NCBI GenBank assembly: GCA_030835185.1
Contig: JAUQWL010000095.1
Location: forward strand, 1 to 22,135
Length of the DNA stretch: 22,135 nt
Origin: Solirubrobacterales bacterium
GTDB lineage: Bacteria > Actinomycetota > Thermoleophilia > Solirubrobacterales > 70-9
Reading direction: 5' to 3'
The position numbers and the translations under genes are program-made. The notes under the pieces were generated by a model. It did no database searches. It had not been told where the DNA came from and saw only the letters and a program-made list of their open reading frames with translations. The stretch's first letter is position 1. Each line of letters starts with the position of its first letter. Positions 7,105-15,196 of this stretch are shown in pieces.

Positions 7105-7554
7105 TCAGGTGGTGCGTACGATGATCACGCTGCAGCCGGCGTGATGGGAGACCTTGTTCGGTACCGATCCGAGCAGGAAGCGGCGAGCACCGGTCATCCC
7201 TTTGTTGCCGACCACGATCAGGTCGGCATCGACCTCCTCGGCAACCCCGAGGATGGCGTCGGCGGGGTCTCCGTCCATCGCGTGCGGCGTGACTTCCACA
7301 TCCAGCTTGCGGGCGATCGCCGAGGCGCCATCGAGAGCGAAGTTGACGTCTTCGCGCGGCCCGAATTCATGCTGGACGTCCGACGGGGCCCCGTCGCGCT
7401 CGGAATCGAGACGCCGCCTGGGCACCGGTTCGTAAGCGCTGACGACATCAAGTGCCGCGCCGGTCAGCTGGGCGAGGCCGGCCGCCTGGCGGACCGCCTC
7501 CTGGGCCGAGTCCGACCCGTCGGTACCTACGACTATTCGCTTGAAAAGTGGCAT
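7105..7554 (-). CDS. universal stress protein (UspA family), single domain
   Basis: This 149-residue protein starts MPLFKRIVVGTDGS, the first strand and loop of the Usp fold, and ends with VVGNKGMTG..., LLGS and CSVIIVR. The ATP-binding signature G-x2-G-x9-G-S is complete (Gly116, Gly119, Gly129, Ser130), so it belongs to the nucleotide-binding class. It is cytosolic, and family members support survival under starvation, hypoxia or redox stress, usually by ATP-linked regulation of partners; the partner here is unknown. ATG 7554 is preceded by GGGAG 4 bp upstream, supporting the start. The length is standard. Its 3' end faces the repeat array and the subtilase; the divergent upstream side holds only a short gap before the small membrane protein gene on the same strand. 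Confidence 0.92.
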   Translation of the reverse strand: MPLFKRIVVGTDGSDSAQEAVRQAAGLAQLTGAALDVVSAYEPVPRRRLDSERDGAPSDVQHEFGPREDVNFALDGASAIARKLDVEVTPHAMDGDPADAILGVAEEVDADLIVVGNKGMTGARRFLLGSVPNKVSHHAGCSVIIVRTT

Positions 7555-7650
7555 CGCACTCCCGGATCGATTGGCTTCAGTACGCGATCATCGTAGCGGC
7601 GGGCCCGGCAGATCGCGGAAATCCGCTTCAATGCGCCTTCGCGATTCCCG

Positions 7651-7800
7651 TTACTTGGGAAACTCGGTCTGGCTGAGACCCTCGAAGTTGGCACCGAACA
7701 GCTCCACTGGGGTGGTCACAAGTCTGTAGGTTCCGATGATCACCGAGGCGCACAGAAACATGGTGATTATGACCATCAGCACTTTCCAATTGGTGGGCAC
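7651..7800 (-). CDS. 49-residue single-pass membrane protein, unrecognised
   Basis: From GTG 7800 the frame encodes PTNWK, then one strong transmembrane helix (about residues 7-27, LMVIITMFLCASVIIGTY), then a short polar tail ending QTEFPK and TAA. Third codon positions are mostly G or C, as in neighbouring genes, and the protein makes good sense as a membrane microprotein, while the longer frame upstream of GTG is antisense to the metallo-hydrolase gene and has no such character. There is no ribosome site; the first codon lies 18 bp from the divergent hydrolase start, so the message may be leaderless. It ends 96 bp ahead of the universal stress gene on the same strand. I know no family for it. 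Confidence 0.55.
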   Translation of the reverse strand: MPTNWKVLMVIITMFLCASVIIGTYRLVTTPVELFGANFEGLSQTEFPK

Positions 7801-7818
7801 CGGACGCAGACTAGAAGA

Positions 7819-8574
7819 ATGAGCGATCACTCGACAGCGCAGGCAGGAACGCCGCGGGGCCTGGAAGAAGTGGCACCGGACGTGTACGTGCTGCGCGGAG
7901 ACCTGCGTGGCGGCATGAACATCTACTTCCTGCGCGGGCCGGACGACAGGATCGTCCAGTACGACGCCGGGACGAGGTCGATGCTCCGCCGCAACCGTCG
8001 CGCGGCCCGGGAACTGGGTGGGATCGACCGGCTCGTCCTCAGCCACGCCCACGCCGACCACCGCGGCACCGCTCCGAACCTGGGACCGCCGGTGTTCTGC
8101 CACGCGGACGAGGCCGAAGACGCCCGCTCCCCGGGACCGCTTACCCGGTACATGGATCTCTCACTGCTGGAGGTCGCGCCGGTGAGGATGCTGTACCCGC
8201 TGCTGATGAGGTGGTGGGACGGCGGTTCGGTCGACATCGCCGGAACTCTCGAGGAGGGCGACACCGTGGCCGGCTTCGAGGTGATCCACTTTCCCGGTCA
8301 TTCTCCGGGCCTGATCGGGCTGTGGCGGGAGAGCGACCGCGTCGCCCTGGTCAGCGATACGGTTTACGTGGTGGACTCGGCCCGGCTCAAACCCTTGCCC
8401 GAGGGCGAGGCGAGCGTGCCGCACCCCGCCTGGGCCTGGGACCATCGGCAGGCGAAAGCTTCTGTACGCAAACTGGCCGGCCTGAAGCCGTCCGTCGTGC
8501 TCAGCGGCCACGGTGGGCCGATCTCCGGAGACGATCTGACCCGGACACTGCTGGCGGCCGCGGACAGATACTGA
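7819..8574 (+). CDS. metallo-beta-lactamase-fold hydrolase
   Basis: This 251-residue protein has the MBL-fold metal motif HAHADH (His76, His78, Asp80, His81), a further His in HFPGHSPG (His161), Asp180 in VSDTVY and a final His231 in SGHGGP, so a two-metal site is plausible. It begins with the usual strand pair VAPDVYVLRGDL...MNIYFLRG. No signal peptide is visible, so it is probably cytosolic. The superfamily includes glyoxalase II, lactonases and many hydrolases, and the sequence does not let me choose a substrate. Weak ribosome site AGAAGA immediately precedes ATG 7819. It is followed by a single base and then the ATG of the large membrane protein, so the two are translationally linked, though a functional link is not obvious. 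Confidence 0.88.
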   Translation: MSDHSTAQAGTPRGLEEVAPDVYVLRGDLRGGMNIYFLRGPDDRIVQYDAGTRSMLRRNRRAARELGGIDRLVLSHAHADHRGTAPNLGPPVFCHADEAEDARSPGPLTRYMDLSLLEVAPVRMLYPLLMRWWDGGSVDIAGTLEEGDTVAGFEVIHFPGHSPGLIGLWRESDRVALVSDTVYVVDSARLKPLPEGEASVPHPAWAWDHRQAKASVRKLAGLKPSVVLSGHGGPISGDDLTRTLLAAADRY

Positions 8575-8575
8575 G

Positions 8576-10933
8576 ATGGAGATTCCGGCCACCTATCTGG
8601 CTGCCGCCATCATGGTGGCGCTATCGATCTTCGTCGGGCGGGCGATCATGGTCGCCTGCGGTCGCCGGCAGTGGTCGGGAATCGAGCCTGCGGTCGGCTT
8701 CGCGGCGGTGGTCACCCTGGAAGGTCTGCTTGCCCGTTTCCCCGCCAACGGAGCGGTCCTGGTGCTCGGCCTCGTGGCGATTTTCCTGCTTTCTGCCTGG
8801 TGGCTGAGGAAACCGGCAACCTGGAAGCTCCCCTCCTCCCCATGGTTCTGGACGGCGGCGGCGATCACCGTCCTGCTGACCGCCGTGCCGTTCATCGTCT
8901 CCGGGCGCTGGGGGCTGCTCGGAATGGGCTACAACAACGACCTCGGGCTGCACCTGGCCTGGGCGGAGTCCCTGCGCAGCGGATTCGGCACCGAGCCCAG
9001 CCCGGGATACCCGCTCGGTCCTCATGGTCTGGCGACGGCCCTCAGCTACGTCCCCGGGATCGGGCTGGGGACATCCTTCATCGGGCTCGTGGCGGCGATC
9101 CCGGTACTGACCGTGATGGCCGGCTGGTTCGCCCTCGACCGGCTGAGTTCCGGCCGGCGGCTGATCGCGGCCGTACTGGTTGCGAGTCCGTACCTGATGG
9201 TCTCCTACTTCGCCCAGGCTGCTTTCAAGGAACTCGCGACGGCGATGCTGCTGCTCGCTTTCACGATCGCCCTTCCGTCGGTCCGTCCCCTGCCCGCCAC
9301 CCATCGTGAGCGATTCAGGCTGACGGCTCCGCTGCTCGTCCTGCTGGCCGGGATCGTCTTCACCTACAGCTTCCCCGGCCTCGCTTTCCCGGCAGCGGTG
9401 GCGGCCGTCTGGCTGCTGGCCGATCCGGATTTCCGTGACCGGTTGAGTCCGTCTTCGGTGCTCGCCTTCCTGCGGCGGCCGCTCGTTGCGGCGGGGACGG
9501 TCCTGGTTCTCGGGCTGCTGGCTGCGCTTGCTTTCCTTGGTCCGTTCGGCTTCGGTGACGCCTTCGCCGAGGTTGCGAGAAGCGACGCCTTCGGACCGGT
9601 CTCGGCGGTGGAGGCCTTCGGGGTGTGGCTCACCCCGGACTACAGGCTCGACGGCGCGATGTCCACGCCCCTCCCCGGGCTGATGGGCGCCATCGGAATC
9701 GGTGCGGCGGTTCTCGCCCTCTGGTGGTGGTACCGGCAACCGCGCTCGATCTACCCGGCGGCCTTCACCGCTTGCGTGCTGTTCTACCTGGTTTCCATAC
9801 CCTGGGTCGGGGATTACTCGCTCGCCAAAGCGCTGGTCATCAGTTCCCCGATCGTCATGGTGGTCGTTCTGACCGCCCTGCTCAGCGGCCCGCCACCGCC
9901 CCGTGAGGGAGGCAGCGGCAGCTCCGGCGGGATGGCCCGGATCGGCTGGGCTTCCTTCGCGACCGTCTTCATCGTGCTGGCCGCGGCCTCCAGCCTGATG
10001 GTGCTCCGGGATGCCTCGGTACCGCCGCCGGGGAAGGTGCAGGAACTGGCAGCCTTCCAGAAGGAGGTCGCCGGCAAGAAAGTTCTCTACGGAGACCAGG
10101 ACCGGTTCGCTCCGTACTACTTCCCCGGCGCAGACGTGAGCCTGCCGCTGGCCGACTTCCCCGAAGACGACGTGGCCCCGGACCGCAGGAAGCCCTTTGA
10201 AGGCAAGGGCGGTCAGAGCGCGATCGGCTTCGACTCCTTCGACGCCAAGACCCTGAACGCCCACGACTACGTCGTCACAACCTCCGCCGCCTGGACCAGC
10301 AAGCCCCCGCCTGCTTTCAAACTGGTCGGCCAGACGGCGTCTTTCAAGCTCTGGCGACGGACCGGCGAGGTCTTCGACCGGCCGATCCTCAACGAGAACG
10401 TCCTGCCGGCGCAGCTGATCGACTGCACCGAAGAAGGTGGCCGGTACTTCTCGCAGTTGCCCGGCGAAGCGGTACTGATGCCCGAGACCGTGCTCGGCCT
10501 CTCCGAAGAATGGATGCCCTCCCCCGAGATCTCGCCCGGCGACGAGGCCTCGATGACGCTCGATCTCGGGCGCGGCCTGTGGCGGATCTCACTGCAGTAC
10601 TTCACGCCCGACGGCATGACCCTGACCGCGGACGGCTACGAGCGCCGATTCGCGCCGGCGATCGACGGCCAGCGGATCTCGAACCAGTCGACCGGCAGCT
10701 TCGGGCAGTTCTGGCCGGGCGGCACGGTCAAGGTGGAGCATCCCGGGCCAGTCGAATTCACCGTCAGAGCGCACCCTCCCAGCACCATCCAGAAGCTCAG
10801 TGGCTACTCACGGCAGACCAGGCTGGGCAGGATCGCGTTGACGCGGACCGAGGCCCGCCGTCGCCTACCGATGTCGCAGATCTGTGGCGAGTGGGTCGAC
10901 TTCTTCCGGAGGCCGGCTCCGGGCTCAGGTTGA
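8576..10933 (+). CDS. large polytopic membrane protein, possibly GT-C-type glycosyltransferase-like
   Basis: This 785-residue protein starts 1 bp after the hydrolase stop. About 11-12 hydrophobic helices occupy residues 5-480, the last being GWASFATVFIVLAAASSLMV; residues about 490-785 form a soluble, probably extracytoplasmic domain with beta-rich stretches (SMTLDLGRGLWRISLQYF, TVKVEHPGPVEFTVRAH). The loop after the third helix reads GYNNDLGLHLAWAESLRSG (Asp122, His126), followed by GYPLGPH; acidic residues in the first large outer loop are typical of GT-C fold transferases using lipid-linked sugars, and the overall shape fits such proteins. I do not recognise the exact family, so the enzymatic role is an inference. 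Its stop overlaps the convergent antiporter stop by 9 bp. Confidence 0.85.
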   Translation: MEIPATYLAAAIMVALSIFVGRAIMVACGRRQWSGIEPAVGFAAVVTLEGLLARFPANGAVLVLGLVAIFLLSAWWLRKPATWKLPSSPWFWTAAAITVLLTAVPFIVSGRWGLLGMGYNNDLGLHLAWAESLRSGFGTEPSPGYPLGPHGLATALSYVPGIGLGTSFIGLVAAIPVLTVMAGWFALDRLSSGRRLIAAVLVASPYLMVSYFAQAAFKELATAMLLLAFTIALPSVRPLPATHRERFRLTAPLLVLLAGIVFTYSFPGLAFPAAVAAVWLLADPDFRDRLSPSSVLAFLRRPLVAAGTVLVLGLLAALAFLGPFGFGDAFAEVARSDAFGPVSAVEAFGVWLTPDYRLDGAMSTPLPGLMGAIGIGAAVLALWWWYRQPRSIYPAAFTACVLFYLVSIPWVGDYSLAKALVISSPIVMVVVLTALLSGPPPPREGGSGSSGGMARIGWASFATVFIVLAAASSLMVLRDASVPPPGKVQELAAFQKEVAGKKVLYGDQDRFAPYYFPGADVSLPLADFPEDDVAPDRRKPFEGKGGQSAIGFDSFDAKTLNAHDYVVTTSAAWTSKPPPAFKLVGQTASFKLWRRTGEVFDRPILNENVLPAQLIDCTEEGGRYFSQLPGEAVLMPETVLGLSEEWMPSPEISPGDEASMTLDLGRGLWRISLQYFTPDGMTLTADGYERRFAPAIDGQRISNQSTGSFGQFWPGGTVKVEHPGPVEFTVRAHPPSTIQKLSGYSRQTRLGRIALTRTEARRRLPMSQICGEWVDFFRRPAPGSG

Positions 10934-12715
10934 GGCTTCGTTCCCGGCGGCGGTGAAAGCGCTGACCGGCCCGAGTGCGACCAGACTGGCCTCGGGACTC
11001 CGCAGTCGCCCGCCCCGCTCCGAGGCGAGCCTTACTGTCGCACGCCGCCGGCCAAACGACGGGCGGATCGAAGCGACGGCGATCGTGCCCTCCGGTGCCG
11101 CCTGCCCCCGCTCGAGCACGACCATCTTCTGACCGGCGTCGATCCGCCTCTCAAGCTCGGCAGCGTCGCCGCGTTCGTGGAAGAGGGCGGTCGCCTCGGT
11201 CGGCACGATCGGGACCACATCGGAGGGCGAGCGCAGCCGGTAGACCTCGTCCGGTTCGCGGGTCTCGGCCAACTGCCACGAGAGCACCTGGTTGAGGGTG
11301 TCGTCGTCGCTGACCAGCGCAATGGCGGCGAGGTTGTCAGCGACCGACTGGATCGCCGGTGCCTGCGGATCGAGCGGCCCGCCGAACGTGACCAGGCCGG
11401 CCTCCTGGGCGGCGCGGGCTTCGTCTTCGTCCTCGGTCCACACCTTGACGTCCGCCCCGGCTGTGCTGAGCGCGGCGCCGAGGTCCAGGGCCCAGCGGGG
11501 GGCGCCGACCATGAGCAGGGCCGGTGGCCGGTTGCCTGCCAGGCCGAGGTAGCGGGCGAGCGGCGGCGCGCCGAAACCGTAGATGAAGACCGTGCCGGCG
11601 ATCACCGCAAAGGTGATCGGGATGATCAACTCGGCGCCCGGCAGCCCGTCCTCGGTCAAACTGAGCCCGAAGGCCGATGCGGTCGAGGCGGCGACGATTC
11701 CGCGCGGCGCCATGAACGCGAAGAATGTCTTCTCCGATCGCGAGAAACCCAGTCCGCTCAGGCCGGCGACAGCAAGCGGCCGCGCGATCAGGACGAGGAT
11801 CAGGATCAGGACCACCACAGGCAGACCGAGATCGATGACGTCGGCGATGTCCACGTTCGCGGCCAGGAGAACGAAAAGAACCCCGATCAGCAGCGGGACC
11901 AGGGTCTCCTTGAACTCGGCGATGTAGTCGATCTTCACCTTCTTCTGGTTGGCCAGGGCGGCACCCATGACGATCGTCGCGACCAGTCCCGAGTCTTCGA
12001 AGATCGCGTCGGACACGGCGAAGGCAGCGACCACCATCATCAGTGTGGCCGCAACCTTGTCCCGGCCGGAGAGCCGCCGGGTACCGAGGATCGGCATCAG
12101 CAGCAGGGCACCGGCACCTCCGGCAAGGAGTCCGGTGCCGAGCGACGAGGCGATCTCGATCGCACCGATGGCCGGCCGGCCGGTGTCGCCGGCCAGCGAT
12201 CCGAAGACCGTCACCGCGATGATCGCTCCGATCGGATCGACCAGGACACCCTCCCACTTGAGCACCGCCCTGACCTTGGAATCGGGTGCGATGAAGTCGA
12301 GGATCGGAAGGACGACCGTCGGGCCGGAGACGATCAGGATCGCTCCGATCAGTACGGCGATCTCACGCGGGACGTCGAACAGCAGACTGACGGCAAGCGC
12401 ACCGGCAAGCCAGGTGACGATCACCCCGAAGGTGAGCAGCCTGACCACCGCCCGGTGCACCCCGGCACCGAGTTCATCCCGCTTGAGGCTCAACGCCCCT
12501 TCGAAGAGGATGATGCCGACCGCGATCTGGACGATCGGCGAAAGCGAGTCGCCGAGCAGCGAGGCGGGATCGATCCAGCCCGTCACCGAAACCCCGGCGA
12601 CCACTCCGACCAGCAGCAGCGGCACGATCGCCGGAACCCCGACCCAGGAGCCGGCAAGCCGGGCCAGTATCGAGAGGACCACGACCAGCGAAAGTCCGAG
12701 CAGCACGTTATCCAT
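10925..12715 (-). CDS. CPA-type Na+/H+ (or K+/H+) antiporter with cytosolic RCK/TrkA_N-like domain
   Basis: The protein has 596 residues. About 12-13 transmembrane helices fill residues 4-395, with antiporter motifs GIILFEGALSL, SGPTVVLPILDF and WEGVLVDPIGAI (the Asp matching the ion-binding position of CPA exchangers). The C-terminal 200 residues start PPALLMVGAPRWALDLGAAL, a Rossmann-like TrkA_N regulatory domain, and continue into a TrkA_C-like tail. It would exchange Na+ or K+ for protons across the cytoplasmic membrane, with nucleotide-controlled gating as an inference. ATG 12715 is chosen because GGAGAG (12724-12729, minus strand) lies 8 bp upstream; a longer GTG 12724 start overlaps that site. 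The start overlaps the channel gene by 8 bp, so it is the last gene of the gnd operon. Ion preference cannot be read from sequence. Confidence 0.88.
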   Translation of the reverse strand: MDNVLLGLSLVVVLSILARLAGSWVGVPAIVPLLLVGVVAGVSVTGWIDPASLLGDSLSPIVQIAVGIILFEGALSLKRDELGAGVHRAVVRLLTFGVIVTWLAGALAVSLLFDVPREIAVLIGAILIVSGPTVVLPILDFIAPDSKVRAVLKWEGVLVDPIGAIIAVTVFGSLAGDTGRPAIGAIEIASSLGTGLLAGGAGALLLMPILGTRRLSGRDKVAATLMMVVAAFAVSDAIFEDSGLVATIVMGAALANQKKVKIDYIAEFKETLVPLLIGVLFVLLAANVDIADVIDLGLPVVVLILILVLIARPLAVAGLSGLGFSRSEKTFFAFMAPRGIVAASTASAFGLSLTEDGLPGAELIIPITFAVIAGTVFIYGFGAPPLARYLGLAGNRPPALLMVGAPRWALDLGAALSTAGADVKVWTEDEDEARAAQEAGLVTFGGPLDPQAPAIQSVADNLAAIALVSDDDTLNQVLSWQLAETREPDEVYRLRSPSDVVPIVPTEATALFHERGDAAELERRIDAGQKMVVLERGQAAPEGTIAVASIRPSFGRRRATVRLASERGGRLRSPEASLVALGPVSAFTAAGNEAST

Positions 12716-13445
12716 CGGATCCACTCTCCGATTTCGCGTCGATGTCCCGATCGGCCGGCGGCGAGGCAGTATCGGAGGCCTTGCGCCGCGGTTCCGAACG
12801 CCCGAGATTCGAGACGATTACGGCGACCACGGTGACCATGTAGATCTGGCCGATAAGAGCCTCTGCCGCGGTGAGCGAACGGCCCAGGTCGCCGGACGGC
12901 GTGAGGTCACCCATACCGACCGTGGTGATCGTGGTGACGCTGAAATAGACGTAGTCGCCGAGGTCGTTCCATTGCGGCCCCTGGTCGAAAAAGGGCTCGC
13001 CACCCAGCTCACCCAGCACCGCGTAGGCGTAAGCGAAGGCACTGAGCAGGAGGAGGTAGGCACAGAGGACGCCCATCATCGTGTGGACGGTGATCTTGCG
13101 TTCGAAGCGAACCTGGCGGATGAGCCCCGATCCGACCAGCGGCAGGGCCAGCAGCAGGATCGCGAGAACGCAGACGCGGACGAAAGCGACTCCGTCGCCG
13201 ACGCTGAGACCGGCTTGAAGGACAGCGGCGATCAGAGCGACCAGGAGAATGGCGAGGAAGAATCTGAGGATCCGGCCCCCGGCCTCGGCGGCGGAGAGTG
13301 TGGCGAACAGGGCGGTGCCCTGCAGCGCCATCGCGACCAGTCTCTCCCAGTCGCCTTCGGGCACGGCGATCGAGTAGACGAGCGCAACCACCAGCAGCAG
13401 GAGCGCCAGCCCGTAGCGCTCGACGAGACGCCCCCCGATCCTCAA
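12708..13445 (-). CDS. six-helix potassium-channel-like protein with TVGMGD filter
   Basis: This 245-residue protein has four N-terminal hydrophobic helices (about 12-28, 36-55, 58-80, 88-108), then TM5 (118-144), a pore loop with the filter T-V-G-M-G-D (175-180) after SVTTIT, and TM6 (191-214). The filter matches the potassium-channel TVGYGD signature except Met for Tyr. The fourth helix carries no regular arginine ladder, so voltage sensing is doubtful. The C-terminal 30 residues are polar and lack an RCK domain. It should be a tetrameric cation channel in the cytoplasmic membrane. TTG 13445 overlaps the pgl stop as TTGA, a coupling arrangement, with GGGAG upstream; a downstream start is possible. 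It also overlaps the antiporter start, placing two cation transporters side by side. Confidence 0.85.
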   Translation of the reverse strand: MRIGGRLVERYGLALLLLVVALVYSIAVPEGDWERLVAMALQGTALFATLSAAEAGGRILRFFLAILLVALIAAVLQAGLSVGDGVAFVRVCVLAILLLALPLVGSGLIRQVRFERKITVHTMMGVLCAYLLLLSAFAYAYAVLGELGGEPFFDQGPQWNDLGDYVYFSVTTITTVGMGDLTPSGDLGRSLTAAEALIGQIYMVTVVAVIVSNLGRSEPRRKASDTASPPADRDIDAKSESGSDG

Positions 13446-14113
13446 GTGCTCCCGCTCCCGTCGAGTTCGATATCGGTGATCGCCACGCAGTTGTCGTTCC
13501 TGATCCGCCCCGCCGGGATCGATCGGTCGGCCGCCAGCAGGCGGCTCAGCGCGTCTTCCTTGCTTTCACCGGTAACCAGGAAAAGGATCTTGCGTGCCCG
13601 GTCGATCGGCGGGTATGTGAGAGTCATGCGCCTCGTCCCCTGGTACTCACCGGCCGTGAGGGCGACAGCGCGATCCTTTACCTCCAGCACAGGGTCGTCA
13701 GGGATGAGCGAAGCCGTGTGTCCGTCCGGACCGAGTCCGAGATGGACCAGATCGAAACGCTCGGGCAGCGAGTAAGCGTACGCCGCGGCAGCGGCCTCCA
13801 GGTCGTTGGCGCCGACCGGCATCGGCCGGATCGCCGCCTGGCAAACCAGCGGCAGACTGAGTACCAGGTGGGTCAGGTTGCGCTCCGGGCTGCCGGTCGG
13901 GGCGATTCGCTCGTCGACCTGGAAGAGGTTGGTCCTGGCCCAGTCCATGCCGCCTTCGGCCAGCAGCTCGAGGGTCTTCCACGGCGTCTTGCCGCCGCTG
14001 ACGGCAAAGTTGAACCGTCCCCGCTCGCCGATCGCTTCGGCCGCGGTCAACTCGACGAAGCTCGCCGCCTCGCGGGCTGCCGCTTCGGCGTCGGCGACCT
14101 TTCTGGTCAGCAC
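13442..14113 (-). CDS. pgl: 6-phosphogluconolactonase
   Basis: This 223-residue protein of the DevB/SOL type (NagB-like fold) has the strand-loop FAVSGGKTPWKTLELL near residues 48-63, VDERIAPTG, SLPERFDLVHLGLGPDGHTASL and a closing GESKEDAL region. By family knowledge it hydrolyses 6-phosphogluconolactone to 6-phosphogluconate in the cytosol, the second step of the oxidative pentose phosphate pathway. It lies 38 bp after gnd and opposite the zwf operon, so all three pathway enzymes are clustered. GTG 14113 follows a G-rich stretch that can serve as ribosome site. The stop overlaps the channel gene start (TTGA). Length is near the family norm. The lactonase call is strengthened by context, since the fold is shared with glucosamine-6-phosphate deaminases. 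Confidence 0.92.
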   Translation of the reverse strand: MLTRKVADAEAAAREAASFVELTAAEAIGERGRFNFAVSGGKTPWKTLELLAEGGMDWARTNLFQVDERIAPTGSPERNLTHLVLSLPLVCQAAIRPMPVGANDLEAAAAAYAYSLPERFDLVHLGLGPDGHTASLIPDDPVLEVKDRAVALTAGEYQGTRRMTLTYPPIDRARKILFLVTGESKEDALSRLLAADRSIPAGRIRNDNCVAITDIELDGSGST

Positions 14114-14151
14114 CGGACCCCCCCGTTCTCCGGTCGGTTCCTCAAACGCGC

Positions 14152-15189
14152 CTAGCCGCTTCCGCCGGTCGGGTCGCCGGGCTTCTCGTCGTGACCTCCG
14201 AACTGCTTGCGCATCGCCGACATGACCTTGTCGCCGAAATCTCCCAGACCCCGGGAGGAGAAACGCTCGTAGAGCGCCGAGGTCAGGACAGGGGCCGGTA
14301 CGCCCTCTTCGATCGCGGCGATCGAAGTCCAGCGTCCTTCGCCGGAATCGGAAACCCGTCCGGAGAACTCCTCCAGTCCGGGTGACTCGGCCAATGCGGC
14401 GGCCGTGAGGTCGAGCAGCCAGGAACCGATCACGCTGCCCCTTCGCCAGACCTCGGCGACCTCGGGAATGTCGATGTCGTACTGGTAGTACCCGGGGTTC
14501 TCCATCGGCGCCGTCTCCGCGTCCTCCTCACGGCGCGCCTTGCCCGCATCGGCGTTCTTGAGAATGTTCAGGCCCTCGGCAAAGGCGGCCATGATCCCGT
14601 ACTCGATGCCGTTGTGAACCATCTTCACGAAGTGCCCGGCACCGGCCTGCCCGCAGTACAGATAGCCCTTCTCGGCGGGCGACGGATTGCCGGTCAGGCC
14701 GGGTGTCCGCTCGGCGTCGCCGACCCCCGGAGCGATCGTCTCGAAGATCGGCTCGATCCGGCTGTAGGCATCCTCGGGGCCGCCGATCATCAGGCAGTAG
14801 CCGCGCTCGAGGCCGAAGACGCCGCCACTGGTCCCGCAGTCGAGATGGTCGATGCCCTTCTCTGCGAGTTCCGCGGCGATGTGAATGTCGTCCCGGTAGT
14901 AGGTGTTGCCTCCGTCGACGACCACGTCGCCGGACTCCAGCTCCTCAGCGACGCCGGCAATCGTCTTGCGGGTGATCTCACCGGCCGGGACCATGATCCA
15001 TACCGCCCGGGGGGGAGTCAGTTTCGAAGCAAGGTCGGCCAGGTCGGACGCGGGGACCGCGCCTTCCTCCCCGAGAGCCGCAGTCACCTCCGGATTCACG
15101 TCGTAAACGACGCAGCTGTGACCGTCACGCATCAGCCTCCGGGCGATGTTCGCCCCCATCCGTCCCAGTCCGACTATCCCGATCTCCAT
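14152..15189 (-). CDS. gnd: 6-phosphogluconate dehydrogenase, decarboxylating, short (YqeC/GndA-like) type
   Basis: The protein has 345 residues: an N-terminal Rossmann domain with GLGRMG (7-12), VPAGE near residue 68, DGGNTYYRD (92-100), substrate loop CGTSGGVFGLERG (118-130) and the catalytic segment HFVKMVHNGIEYG with Lys189 and Asn193. The C-terminal helical domain is shorter than in the 470-residue enzymes, matching the short class often using NAD+. It oxidatively decarboxylates 6-phosphogluconate to ribulose-5-phosphate. The coenzyme choice is inferred from the class only. It is the first gene of the minus-strand operon, divergent from zwf by 76 bp. No ribosome site precedes ATG 15189, and a -10-like element lies only 7 bp ahead, so the message may be leaderless. 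The last 20 residues (GGHDEKPGDPTGGSG) are a polar tail. Confidence 0.93.
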   Translation of the reverse strand: MEIGIVGLGRMGANIARRLMRDGHSCVVYDVNPEVTAALGEEGAVPASDLADLASKLTPPRAVWIMVPAGEITRKTIAGVAEELESGDVVVDGGNTYYRDDIHIAAELAEKGIDHLDCGTSGGVFGLERGYCLMIGGPEDAYSRIEPIFETIAPGVGDAERTPGLTGNPSPAEKGYLYCGQAGAGHFVKMVHNGIEYGIMAAFAEGLNILKNADAGKARREEDAETAPMENPGYYQYDIDIPEVAEVWRRGSVIGSWLLDLTAAALAESPGLEEFSGRVSDSGEGRWTSIAAIEEGVPAPVLTSALYERFSSRGLGDFGDKVMSAMRKQFGGHDEKPGDPTGGSG

Positions 15190-15196
15190 GACCGCA

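Noticed and set aside
8621..10264. Open frame of 547 codons on the minus strand opposite the large membrane protein
   Set aside because: The translation is a low-complexity Arg/Glu/Gly/Gln-rich shadow of hydrophobic codons; the plus strand encodes coherent membrane helices.
11177..13775. Two long plus-strand open frames opposite the antiporter and channel genes
   Set aside because: They are antisense to genes with clear transporter motifs and show only Asp/Arg/Gln- or Ser/Pro/Thr-rich composition.
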